From positions 1 to 44,483 of the forward strand of contig VGSG01000023.1 of the NCBI GenBank assembly GCA_016875095.1: a DNA stretch of 44,483 nt, given 5' to 3'. Both the position numbers and the translations under genes were made by a program. Within the stretch, counting starts at the first letter, position 1. Every line of letters begins with the position of its first letter. Under the pieces are notes generated by a model. The model was not told the origin of the DNA and searched no databases. It saw only the letters and a program-made list of their open reading frames with translations. Shown here piece after piece: positions 1 through 7,831 of the stretch. The stretch comes from Deltaproteobacteria bacterium (GTDB lineage Bacteria > Desulfobacterota > Desulfomonilia > Desulfomonilales > Desulfomonilaceae).

Positions 1-1
1 G

Positions 2-1291
2 GATGCGCCTGAACACTGTTCCGTAAGACCAGGCGGCGCCCGCGATCATGAGTTCCGCGACTTCCCGATGGCGCGGACTCATCTGGTTGAGGAGATATTC
101 CGCGCGTTCGCGGCTCCACCACGCCGAAGACTCGTCAGGTAGATCTTGCAACACGTCCGGCAGGCTAGCCCTTTTCTGGGGAGGCTTGGGCAGCTTGCGG
201 ATCTTCCAGCGTATTTCAGGATGTTTCTTGATGAAATCGACGAGCCTTCGCGGCCTGAGTTGATCCTCCTGAAGGCTCATGGCGTCAAGCATGCCGGGCG
301 CTTGATACCCGTCGTTCAACACCGCGACGACGAAAAGCCGTTCCCGGCTTTGTGGCACGAATTGCGCCGCGTCCAGAACAAACGCGTCAATGCTGTAACC
401 GAGCCTGTTGAGCGCCAGCATGGCTTCGGATAAGTCACGCCCCTTGTGTGATGTAAGGAATCCCGTGACATTCTCCAATAGTATGAGTGGCGGCCGCCGG
501 CCTCCCATACCCTCAATAGCGCTCACCAGGCCCCAGAAGGCCGAGGATTGTTTGCCTTTCAGCCCGCGTCTGGCGCCTGCCACCGAAAGATCGTTACACG
601 GAAACGAAGCCGTGGCGAGAGTCACGCACGGGATCTCATCGGAACGGATGTGGTGGATGTCTCCCAAATGGAAGAGACTCTCTTCTTGAAAGTGGGTGTC
701 GTACATTTCCTTCTTCTTGGGGTCCACGTCATTGGCGTACGCCACGGTCCAACCCTGACGCTCCAATGCCATACGGACCAGGCCGATCCCGGCGAAGAAC
801 TCCGCGAAGGTCTTGTATGGAAGATGAGCCAGCGGAGTCGGCGGAATCTCGTTGCGGGCCGCAGCCAGGGTCATCTCCACGCAACGATCCAGGTTCTTTT
901 CGATTTCACTCGCCCAGAACCGCAGAACTCGCCACCCGCTTGCAAGCAGCCTAGCGGTGGACACGCAGTCTCGATTCATGTTCCCGCGTATCTTTTCCAG
1001 CCAGTAGCTTATGGATTGAGATTTTGAAAACTGCTCTTCAAGCGAGGCCAAGTTACGTCGAACGCTCTGACCCCCATGCCAATAGTCACCATCCACAAAG
1101 ACCGCTAGGCGCTTCGCCGGAAAGACAATGTCCGGTTTTCCGGGGAGTTCGCCATGATGGAGCTTGTATCGCAAACCCTTGGCCCAGAGCGCCTGACGGA
1201 AGGCCAACTCCGGCGTAGTATTTCGAGAGCGAACGCGGCGCATTATGTTTGAAATTTCTTCAGAACTACGGGGTTGGGAGCACGCTTTCAT
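2..1291 (-). CDS. Vsr-type endonuclease fused to C5-cytosine DNA methyltransferase (C-terminus beyond window)
   Basis: One uninterrupted minus-strand frame of 430 codons runs off the left edge. Residues 1-140 look like a very-short-patch-repair endonuclease: RSRNTTPELAFRQAL near residue 21, KPDIVF at 52-57, VDGDYWHG at 67-73, YWLEKIRGNMNRD at 96-108 and GWRVLRFW at 119-126. Residues 160-430 are a C5-cytosine methyltransferase: motif I FAEFFAGIG (162-170), motif IV SFPCNDLS with presumed catalytic Cys232, motif VI LLENV (271-275) and motif VIII QSRERLF (314-320). The target-recognition region and last motifs are missing because the window ends. The start ATG follows a GAGAGGG ribosome site and an in-frame TAA lies just upstream, so no longer N-terminus is possible. 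The usual zinc-binding Cys of Vsr (GCFWH) is replaced by GDYWH. By family knowledge the enzyme would methylate cytosine and nick at T:G mismatches made by deamination of that base. The target sequence is unknown. Confidence 0.9.
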   Translation of the reverse strand, partial: MKACSQPRSSEEISNIMRRVRSRNTTPELAFRQALWAKGLRYKLHHGELPGKPDIVFPAKRLAVFVDGDYWHGGQSVRRNLASLEEQFSKSQSISYWLEKIRGNMNRDCVSTARLLASGWRVLRFWASEIEKNLDRCVEMTLAAARNEIPPTPLAHLPYKTFAEFFAGIGLVRMALERQGWTVAYANDVDPKKKEMYDTHFQEESLFHLGDIHHIRSDEIPCVTLATASFPCNDLSVAGARRGLKGKQSSAFWGLVSAIEGMGGRRPPLILLENVTGFLTSHKGRDLSEAMLALNRLGYSIDAFVLDAAQFVPQSRERLFVVAVLNDGYQAPGMLDAMSLQEDQLRPRRLVDFIKKHPEIRWKIRKLPKPPQKRASLPDVLQDLPDESSAWWSRERAEYLLNQMSPRHREVAELMIAGAAWSYGTVFRRI

Positions 1292-1459
1292 GATCCCTCT
1301 CTTACCACACCGGCATGGGCGAATCGAGAGCAAACCGGCAGGCGCGCTGTTCTTTTTCAACCCGAATTTCGCGCTTACCTTCGGGAAAAATGGTCTCTGC
1401 CCCGCGACGCTCTGACCGCTTTTGCATCTGTCCTGGTAGGACGATATGGAGGTGTTCAG

Positions 1460-1756
1460 ATGTTCGTCTATGTGGTGACAAAGAGCCGAAGCGGAGTAAA
1501 GGATGCGATTGCCGTCTTCAGCAGTGAAGAACTGGCGATTGATTATCTCAAGAAGCACAATTTCAGGGGTCGAATCGAACACCATGAAGTAGACGGCCGC
1601 GATGGATCGCCGGTGGCAATGTATGCGGCTCACAGGCGGGGGGAAAACGGGATGCGTTACTTCGTGGGGATGTACGCCAATCGAGACGACGCGAAAGGCA
1701 TAGCGGGAGACGCGGGTATCGTTCGCAGGTTCGGCCTGGACTGCGGAGGCCGATAG
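1460..1756 (+). CDS. Small hypothetical protein (98 aa)
   Basis: The ATG at 1460 has a good GGAGGT ribosome site at about 1448-1453, so it is preferred over the in-frame start at 1274, whose extra 62 residues are low-complexity and lie in the divergent promoter region. The protein begins MFVYVVTKSRSGVKD, has a predicted mixed alpha/beta pattern, and contains IEHHEVDG in the middle. There is no signal peptide or membrane segment. It lies divergent from the Vsr-methyltransferase gene, so the two may share a control region at 1292-1459. I do not recognise a function. It loosely resembles small conserved domains of unknown function found beside accessory genes. Confidence 0.6.
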   Translation: MFVYVVTKSRSGVKDAIAVFSSEELAIDYLKKHNFRGRIEHHEVDGRDGSPVAMYAAHRRGENGMRYFVGMYANRDDAKGIAGDAGIVRRFGLDCGGR

Positions 1757-1841
1757 AAACGGCTTGAAAAGCTATAAGTTTCGCGCCGGTTTGTTCTTCT
1801 TAATACGCACGCGAGCAGGCTTGGTGAGCGCAAGTGGCCCC

Positions 1842-1908
1842 GGTGGGACAGGCGTCTCGCCTGTCATGCCTTGAGGACCGGGACGGCAGGCGAGACGCCT
1901 GTCCCACC
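1842..1908. repeat. Inverted repeat of the GGGACAGGCGTCTCGCCTGTC type
   Basis: The left arm (1842-1865) and the right arm (1885-1908) are reverse complements over 24 positions with one mismatch. Each arm is itself a smaller palindrome (ACAGGCG-TCT-CGCCTGT). Such elements occur as dispersed hairpins in many GC-rich bacterial genomes. It sits downstream of the small gene ending at 1756 and could fold as a large hairpin in RNA. No T-tract follows, so it is not a clear intrinsic terminator. Confidence 0.8.
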
Positions 1909-1960
1909 CAAATCAGTCACACGATCCGTGCCCATTCCCGATGACGCACGTCACACTTCG

Positions 1961-2129
1961 ATAGAAGGCTGCGTTGAGATCTTCGCCTTTGGATAAACCT
2001 GGAATCCCCCTCTGCCTTCCCTCTCCCGTCCCGCGGGACGCGGGAAGAGGGTTTTATGACCCCTCCCTTGATGGGAGGGGGAAGGGGGAGGGTGACCTTT
2101 CGCGCGAATCCCAATGCCGTTCACTATAG
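1961..2129 (-). repeat. Dispersed repeat family 1, copy A
   Basis: Read on the minus strand this stretch matches 29083-29241 closely: both begin CTATAGTGAACGGCATTG, have a central GGGAGGGG-rich hairpin and a second hairpin with CCCTCT/AGAGGG arms, and end with CTCAACGCAGCCTTCTAT. The two copies are inverted relative to each other. The hairpin regions differ in length (169 versus 159 bases). No transposase is encoded, so this is a non-autonomous or REP-like element. It fills the gap between the small gene ending at 1756 and the glycosyltransferase at 2260. Confidence 0.85.
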
Positions 2130-2259
2130 CGCCGTATTTATGATTCGCGCTACTTAGTGTATAGACCCTCCCAAGATCTTTGATCGCCGGCGTTGGTCAA
2201 TGGTATGGCTCGTGACCAACGGCCGACTTCAGAGACGCGCACTCGCTCCGTGGACGCCC

Positions 2260-3372
2260 ATGAAACGAATTCTCCTTGTCGGGCCTGTGCCGCCGCCGTT
2301 TGGCGGAATTGCCTCCGTGATGGAGGACATACTCTCTTCGGACCTTTCGAGAGATTACGAGATCGAGGTCCTGAGCGGGCCCGTTCCCTATCCCCAATGG
2401 GCTCGCACGACCCTCACCCGCAGCTTGTTCAGGATCTGGTGGCTCGTCGCGTTCTTGGGACGGCTGATCGCGCGCAGGTATGATGTGGCGCACATCCAGA
2501 GTTCAGGATCGGGTTTCCTCGGAAACGCGGTTTATGCGTTGTTGGCGAGACTCACATCCGCCAAAGTCCTCTTTCACCTCCACGGCACTGACTGGGACTA
2601 TTTCTACACGAGCGCCCCGCCGACTCGCAGGCGCCTCATACGCTGGGGCCTCGCGTTACCCCATTGCATTGTGGTTCTCTACTCATTGTGGGCGGACAAG
2701 CTGCGCGCGATCGGATTGAAGCAGCCCATCGCAGTGGCGCGCAACTTTGTCCATGATGAGCCGCAGCCGGAACGTTCTCTGATCCTACAGACCCGGGAAG
2801 AACTGGGACTGAGGGACTCGGATTTCATTGTCCTCTTCGTGGGTTCGGTGGGTTGGCGCAAAGGAGTGTTCGACATCCTCAAGGCTGTTCCATTGGTAGC
2901 GGCGGAGGACCAATCCATCCGATTCGTGCTGGCCGGAGGAGAAGAAGATCCCGGAGAGATGGAGCAAATCCTGGGGATTGTGCGGACTGAGAGGCTGGAG
3001 AGGTGGGTGACGGCGCTGGGTGAAATTGAACGATCCACTGTGCCGGCGCTGCTCGGACTTGCAGAGCTATTCCTCCTGCCATCGCACATTGAAGGAATGC
3101 CGATTTCCATCATCGAGGCTCTTCGATCCGGAGTTCCCGTGGTTTCGACGCCGGTGGGCGCCATCCCGGAAATGATCGAGGATCACGTCTCGGGGATACT
3201 GGTAACGCCGGGCCAACCAGTCCGGATTGCACAGGCCGTGCTTGAACTGAGGAGAGACGATTCACTCAGAGCCCGCGTAGGAGCCGCAGGGAGAGGAGTG
3301 TTTCTGGAGAAGTTTGAATACTCCAAGGGAATTGATGAGATACGCGCCTTGTACCAATCCCTGGCTTCATGA
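2260..3372 (+). CDS. Glycosyltransferase family 4 (GT-B fold)
   Basis: The 370-residue protein begins MKRILLVGPVPPPFGGI, a typical glycine-rich N-terminal loop of a GT4 retaining glycosyltransferase. The second half has the Rossmann domain start FIVLFVGSVGWRKGVFDIL and the donor-binding signature PSHIEGMPISIIEALRSG, in which the two Glu residues of the E-x7-E motif contact the nucleotide sugar, followed by VPVVSTPVGAIPEMI. It likely transfers a sugar to a lipid-linked or surface polysaccharide intermediate in the cytoplasm. The ATG at 2260 fits the family; a start at 2200 in the same frame would add 20 unrelated residues. The ribosome site is weak for either. It stands alone, about 4.5 kb from the polysaccharide block at 7832. 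Donor and acceptor cannot be told from the sequence. Confidence 0.88.
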   Translation: MKRILLVGPVPPPFGGIASVMEDILSSDLSRDYEIEVLSGPVPYPQWARTTLTRSLFRIWWLVAFLGRLIARRYDVAHIQSSGSGFLGNAVYALLARLTSAKVLFHLHGTDWDYFYTSAPPTRRRLIRWGLALPHCIVVLYSLWADKLRAIGLKQPIAVARNFVHDEPQPERSLILQTREELGLRDSDFIVLFVGSVGWRKGVFDILKAVPLVAAEDQSIRFVLAGGEEDPGEMEQILGIVRTERLERWVTALGEIERSTVPALLGLAELFLLPSHIEGMPISIIEALRSGVPVVSTPVGAIPEMIEDHVSGILVTPGQPVRIAQAVLELRRDDSLRARVGAAGRGVFLEKFEYSKGIDEIRALYQSLAS

Positions 3373-3411
3373 CGATTGGCGCCATTGCGGTCGCTCCGCC
3401 ATCGAAAGTCC

Positions 3412-3440
3412 TTGACATGACCGGCATTATCCGGTACACG
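3412..3440 (+). promoter_or_regulatory. Weak sigma-70-like promoter candidate
   Basis: A perfect TTGACA at 3412-3417 is followed after 17 bases by TACACG, a poor -10. It would give a leader of about 200 bases for the RRM gene at 3651, where cold-shock-type regulation by a long leader would be plausible. The rest of 3373-3650 shows nothing else that I can support. Confidence 0.25.
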
Positions 3441-3650
3441 AGAGGCAGATTCCGTCCTTGTATTGGCCTTGCCCGCCGATTTGGACCACGGGCGTGATGC
3501 AAGATGGAAGCGTTTAAGTGATGGGCGCCCGCGGCGATGATCCTGATCCCGAATATCCCGTTCGACACATTCCCGGGGGTGATGATTGGCCCGGCAACGC
3601 ACGCCGTCCTATCGGGATTGGTGTGCTTTTTCTCGAGAAGGAGTTGAGGA

Positions 3651-3962
3651 ATGAGCGAGATCAACATCTATGTCGGCAACCTAACTTTTAATGCGACCGA
3701 GGACCAACTCAGAGAGCTTTTCGAGAGCTACGGCAAAGTGGAGTCCGCGAAAATCATCTCAGACCATTTCACCGGTCGTTCTCGGGGATTCGGTTTCGTG
3801 GAGATGGCAAGCAGGGAGGAAGGGATGAAAGCCATCGAGGAATTGGATTCCAAGGATTTTCAGGGCCGAAGCCTCAAGGTGAATGAGGCTCGACCGAAAA
3901 AACAGGGCGCACGCCGAGACAACAGAAGACGTTCGTGGGATCAGGAAGAATCCATGGGATAA
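3651..3962 (+). CDS. RRM-domain RNA-binding protein
   Basis: This 103-residue protein is a single RNA recognition motif with a short basic tail. RNP2 is IYVGNL (residues 6-11) and RNP1 is RGFGFVEM (45-52), whose aromatic residues stack on RNA bases. The tail KKQGARRDNRRRS is rich in Arg and resembles that of bacterial and cyanobacterial Rbp proteins, which are often cold-induced and bind RNA in the cytoplasm. A GAAGGAG-type ribosome site precedes the ATG. It is a single-gene unit, closed by the strong terminator at 4074-4110. The family is sure; the RNA targets are unknown. Confidence 0.93.
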   Translation: MSEINIYVGNLTFNATEDQLRELFESYGKVESAKIISDHFTGRSRGFGFVEMASREEGMKAIEELDSKDFQGRSLKVNEARPKKQGARRDNRRRSWDQEESMG

Positions 3963-4073
3963 GTTTTGCGCGACCAGGCAATACGCTTAATGCCAGGATT
4001 TCATGATAGGAGCGACTCTGGCCGTCTGTGAGGGCTTGCGGTCAGGTTGAACAAAACCGGTAAGCGTTGACAA

Positions 4074-4110
4074 AAGGCCGTCCGTAGGCAAAACGGACGG
4101 CCTTTTTTTT
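4074..4110 (+). terminator. Strong intrinsic terminator
   Basis: A perfect 12-bp stem (4074-4085 with 4093-4104, arms AAGGCCGTCCGT and ACGGACGGCCTT) with a 7-base loop runs into a T8 tract. It ends the RRM transcript about 110 bases after the stop codon. Confidence 0.95.
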
Positions 4111-4307
4111 CGCGGCCGGCTCGCCTTTCTTCGTTAAGCGGGTTCTCATTTCAATCAGCCCCTGTCAACACAGCATGGTCGAATCTCGGCGCTCCGGTAA
4201 CACTTGAGTCCTTTTCGCATCATAGACGTCGGCCAATAAGATTAGTATGTTCTTAACGAAGGCGAAGTTTCCATTGCTATGCAGGAATCCACTGTGAATA
4301 GAGGTGG

Positions 4308-4502
4308 ATGCCTGATGATTCGATTCTTGAAGCGCTCGAGATGATGATGAATCATGGGGTATCATTCGTCCCGGTTATGAAAGACCGCAAGGTCGAAGGG
4401 ACAATCAAGTTGTCAGACGTCTTCAACGAGGTGGCAGCGCTGATCTTTGACGAGCAAGATCCCCTAGAGCGGGAGCGGCTGCTTGAGCGGGTGCGTCGGT
4501 GA
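4308..4502 (+). pseudogene. CBS-domain fragment
   Basis: The 64-residue frame starts MPDDSILEALEMMMNHG and continues SFVPVMKDRKVEGTIKLSDV, the second half of a CBS motif, and ends with a charged tail. CBS domains normally come in pairs of about 60 residues each and bind adenosyl ligands; here only one incomplete unit is present. An in-frame TAG lies three codons before the ATG and the ribosome site is badly spaced, so the N-terminal part seems to have been lost. It could alternatively be a very small expressed CBS protein. It lies 130 bases upstream of nhaA, on the same strand. Confidence 0.45.
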
Positions 4503-4635
4503 CCGCCCGCGGGGCCGATTCTTGTTTGTCTGTGCGTCAACGTAGCCAGCCACTTCCGGAACTTAAGTCCGGTTCAGGGCCGAGGGCACAGGTCTGTGCA
4601 AGTGGGGTGAATTGGACCGTGGGAGGTCGTGGGGA

Positions 4636-6039
4636 ATGAAGCAACCGCCGTCTTCCTTTCCCCGGCTATTTCAGGCCGGCGAATCGTTTGGAGAACTGCT
4701 CCTCAGACCGGTCCGGACGTTTGTTTCGCTGCAGTTTTCGGGGGGCCTGGTCATTTTGGTAATGACCGCGCTGGCGCTTTACTGGGCCAATTCATCTTTT
4801 GGGACGCTTTACGAGCGCCTCCTACACACTCATTTCTCTATCGCGGCATATGGACACGCCCTCGACAAGCCTCTGCATTTCTGGATCAACGAGGGCCTCA
4901 TGACGCTTTTTTTCTTCGTCGTGGGGCTGGAGATCAAGAGAGAAGTTCTGATAGGCGAACTGGCTTCGTTCAAGCAAGCGGCTCTGCCGGCCGCGGCAGC
5001 CGTTGGAGGAATGCTGGCACCCGCGGCGTTTTACTACCTGCTGAACCCCGTTGGAATCCCAGCCCGTGGGTGGGCCATTCCTATGGCAACCGACATTGCA
5101 TTCGCCATCGGCGTTCTCACGCTTTTGAAAGGTCGCGTGCCTCGATCCTTGCTCGTATTCGTTTCGGCTCTCGCGATCGCTGACGATCTCGGCGCAGTTT
5201 TGGTCATAGCAGTGTTCTATACGTCGCAGATTTCCGTGTTCGATCTCCAAGTTGCGGGGGGCCTGCTTTTTGCTTTAGTTGCAATTAACCTACTAGGTTA
5301 TCGTTACCGCTTCCTATACGTGGTGTTGGGCTGTCTCGTCTGGCTCGAAGTGTATCTTTCCGGCGTCCATTCGACGGTCGCAGGGATTCTCGTGGCGCTG
5401 ACTATTCCTGCCAGGTCCAAGTGCAACACTGATGAATTCTTGCGCTCGGCTCGGGTTCTTCTGGACAGATTCGAGTGCGCGGGCGAATGCGGTTACAGCG
5501 TCCATACCAACCGGGATCACCAGGAAGCGGTCAGGAGGATAGAGAGCATGTGCCAGGCAGTGGAGCCGCCGCTTCTGAGAATCGAACGCCTTCTTAGTCC
5601 GTGGGTCGTTTTCGGCGTTGTCCCGTTATTCGCTCTCGCAAACGCGGGTGTTCACGTGGACCTTCATGCTGTCGAAGGAGTCTTCACTTCATCAGTGCCT
5701 TTGGGGATCTTCCTGGGCCTCGTATTTGGGAAGCAGGTCGGTATCTTTTGCGCCTCATGGCTCGCAGCTCGATCAGGCATTGCGTTGCTCCCCACGGGAG
5801 CTTCGTGGCTTCAATTGTACGGGTGCTCGGCTCTTTGCGGAATCGGCTTTACCATGTCTATCTTTATCGCCGACTTGGCATTCGCGGGAACGGGTTTTCT
5901 CTATTCCGCCAAGCTGGGGATCCTCTTAGCTTCCCTGACTTCTTTGGTCTTTGGTCTGGCTCTACTCTTCTGGGGCGGTCGTCCCCTCCTTCTCCGTGGA
6001 ACAGCCCTAGATCAGGCAATGCAGGTCGATGCGCGTTGA
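4636..6039 (+). CDS. nhaA: Na+/H+ antiporter NhaA
   Basis: The 467-residue protein is a full NhaA with about 12 membrane segments. The ion-binding residues are visible: MATDIAFAIG with Asp153 and AIADDLGAV with Asp183/Asp184, at the same spacing as Asp133 and Asp163/164 of E. coli. FFFVVGLEIKREVLIGEL, typical of NhaA, precedes them. It exchanges external protons for internal sodium and helps pH and salt balance. There is a hydrophilic insert of about 50 residues (SARVLLDRF...HQEAVRRIE) between helices, common in longer NhaA forms. ATG at 4636 follows GGGAGGT by about 9 bases and is preferred over a TTG at 4612. No nhaR-like regulator is adjacent. Confidence 0.95.
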   Translation: MKQPPSSFPRLFQAGESFGELLLRPVRTFVSLQFSGGLVILVMTALALYWANSSFGTLYERLLHTHFSIAAYGHALDKPLHFWINEGLMTLFFFVVGLEIKREVLIGELASFKQAALPAAAAVGGMLAPAAFYYLLNPVGIPARGWAIPMATDIAFAIGVLTLLKGRVPRSLLVFVSALAIADDLGAVLVIAVFYTSQISVFDLQVAGGLLFALVAINLLGYRYRFLYVVLGCLVWLEVYLSGVHSTVAGILVALTIPARSKCNTDEFLRSARVLLDRFECAGECGYSVHTNRDHQEAVRRIESMCQAVEPPLLRIERLLSPWVVFGVVPLFALANAGVHVDLHAVEGVFTSSVPLGIFLGLVFGKQVGIFCASWLAARSGIALLPTGASWLQLYGCSALCGIGFTMSIFIADLAFAGTGFLYSAKLGILLASLTSLVFGLALLFWGGRPLLLRGTALDQAMQVDAR

Positions 6040-6073
6040 AAGCAACCGGAGAGGTCGGCAGGTAGGTCACTTC

Positions 6074-6691
6074 TCAGAGGACAGTAACGACGAGCACAAT
6101 CAGGCCGAAGCCGGCTATCACGGCGCCCGCGATCTTGTTGACGATGTTCAACTGTCCGGGGCTCAACTGCGGATGGAAGATGCTCAGAGTCATTACGAAG
6201 AGCGGGGCCCAGAGTGAGGACCCGGCAAAGACCCCCAGAACGAAGGTAACGGTGGCCACGTAAGCCCCTTGCCCGCCATCCAGCCCTATAGCCGCAAAGA
6301 CCGCGGCAAACATCAACATAGGGACCGGGTTGGTGAGCATGAAAAGAAAGGCGGTGACGTATGCTCGCGCTAGGCTCTTTCCTTGGGGTCGCTCCTCCGG
6401 CGTGACGCTCTGTTTGAAACCCGTCCGAAGCCCGAGGGCAATGAGGATGACGCCACCGATGATCGTCAGCCACGTTTCTTCGGATACGACGAAGTCGGAT
6501 ATGATCTTGACACCGAACCCGGCCACAGCCGCGTACACTCCGTCCACCGTGGCCGCGCCCAGGACTGAAGCAATGCCCACAGCCGCTCCGTACGCCAGGG
6601 TGCGTTGCGCGCAGATCATACCGATCGGCCCCACAGGCGCGCACATGATCAGTCCGATAAGAAGGCCCTTGAAAAACATGGCTGTGTTCAT
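6074..6691 (-). CDS. LysE/RhtB-family amino-acid exporter
   Basis: The 205-residue protein has about six hydrophobic segments. The N-terminal motif GLLIGLIMCAPVGPIGMICA is the signature of the LysE/RhtB family (conserved APVGP), and the middle FMLTNPVPMLMFAAVFAAIG is the second family signature (NPxxxLxF). Members are inner-membrane exporters of amino acids or related metabolites. The gene converges with nhaA (34 bases between stops). The substrate cannot be assigned from the sequence. Confidence 0.88.
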   Translation of the reverse strand: MNTAMFFKGLLIGLIMCAPVGPIGMICAQRTLAYGAAVGIASVLGAATVDGVYAAVAGFGVKIISDFVVSEETWLTIIGGVILIALGLRTGFKQSVTPEERPQGKSLARAYVTAFLFMLTNPVPMLMFAAVFAAIGLDGGQGAYVATVTFVLGVFAGSSLWAPLFVMTLSIFHPQLSPGQLNIVNKIAGAVIAGFGLIVLVVTVL

Positions 6692-6900
6692 GAGGATAGT
6701 GTACTACGTTTCCCTGATTACGCGCGCTTAGGGGCAGGATGAATTGACAGCCCTGATGAGGCCCGCGCTTGGCCCGGTATCAGCCCGAAAATTGCTCCTG
6801 ACTTGGGTTGGAGTCCATAAGGTCCCCATGTATCTTGGGCTTCAGCCTCGCTCTCCGGCGCATGCGCAGCCGAGCGAAACAGCTATGCGGCGGTTCAAAC

Positions 6901-7581
6901 TCATGTCTTCCTCTCACCGCGTCCGTGCCGCACGATCTCGCCGGTGATCATATATATGACTTCCTCGGCGATGTTGGTGGCTTGGTCCGCCATTCGCTCC
7001 AGATTTCGAGACACGAGGAACATCTGGATCAGCGCGGCGTGATGAGCGGAGTCCTCCTTGATATGCTTCTCGAAATCGCTGTGCAGCTTGTGCTTCATCA
7101 TGTCCACTTCGTCATCGTCCGCGAGCACCGCGAAGGCGCTGTCCGCGGACATGTTGATAAATGATCCCAGGGCCTTATCGAGCATTTTCTGGACGCGCTC
7201 GGCCATGATGAAGTATTCCTCGGCAACCTCGATCCGCTCCGCGGACGCGAGAAATATGGCTGTCTCTGCAATGTTCACAGCCAGGTCTCCGATCCGTTCC
7301 AGGAATGTGTTTATCTTGAGCATTGCTATGAGAAATCGAAGATCGTTCGCCACAGGCTGATGCAAGGCAAGAATCTCGAGGCATTCCTCCTCCAGATCGA
7401 CTTCCATCCGATCGATGTCCAGGTCGCCGTCAATAACCTTTGCCGCCAGGTCCGCGTCTCGAAGCCGAACAGCCTCGAGCGCGAGCTGCACGGCCTCTTC
7501 AACCTGGGTCGCCAGGTCCAGCACTTGGCTCTTGAGTTTTTCGATCTTGCGCTGAAGTCTGACCCGAGTCGTCGTTTTCAT
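6901..7581 (-). CDS. phoU: Phosphate-signalling protein PhoU
   Basis: The 226-residue protein has two three-helix PhoU repeats. Repeat one contains DGDLDIDRMEVDLEEECLEI and RFLIAMLKINTFLERIGDLA; repeat two contains DDDEVDMMKHKLHSDFEKHI and ALIQMFLVSRNLERMADQA. The paired ERIGDLA / ERMADQA motifs are the metal-binding E-x3-D patterns of PhoU. It normally links the PstSCAB transporter to PhoR and represses phosphate uptake. The ATG at 7581 follows AGAAGGG, whereas the 45-residue extension to 7716 is unlike PhoU. No pst or phoB/phoR gene is adjacent in this window. Confidence 0.93.
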   Translation of the reverse strand: MKTTTRVRLQRKIEKLKSQVLDLATQVEEAVQLALEAVRLRDADLAAKVIDGDLDIDRMEVDLEEECLEILALHQPVANDLRFLIAMLKINTFLERIGDLAVNIAETAIFLASAERIEVAEEYFIMAERVQKMLDKALGSFINMSADSAFAVLADDDEVDMMKHKLHSDFEKHIKEDSAHHAALIQMFLVSRNLERMADQATNIAEEVIYMITGEIVRHGRGERKT

Positions 7582-7831
7582 TGCCGGCCCTTCTCGGCCC
7601 CCTTGGTCCGCCGGCGCCGGGGGCCAATCGGGATTGAGAAATGACCATAGCACTTCTCTGACAGCCAAAACAATCCTTTTTGAAAGCCCTGAAGATCTTC
7701 CCGCTTGACGGAACATCCCGTTTTTGTAAGATTGGAGCGGTTCTCCTGAACCGAAACCGTGGTCGTCCGCGCGAGGCCCAGGAGGTACGGTTTCGCGCCT
7801 CTTTTTATACCTATTACCGAGTGGAGCAACA

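Noticed and set aside
1917-2114. Minus-strand ORF beginning MGFARKVTLPLPPPIKGG, and its relative at 29098-29352 (+)
   Set aside because: Both are translations of the same dispersed repeat and share only the repeat-encoded peptide; no sign of a real gene.
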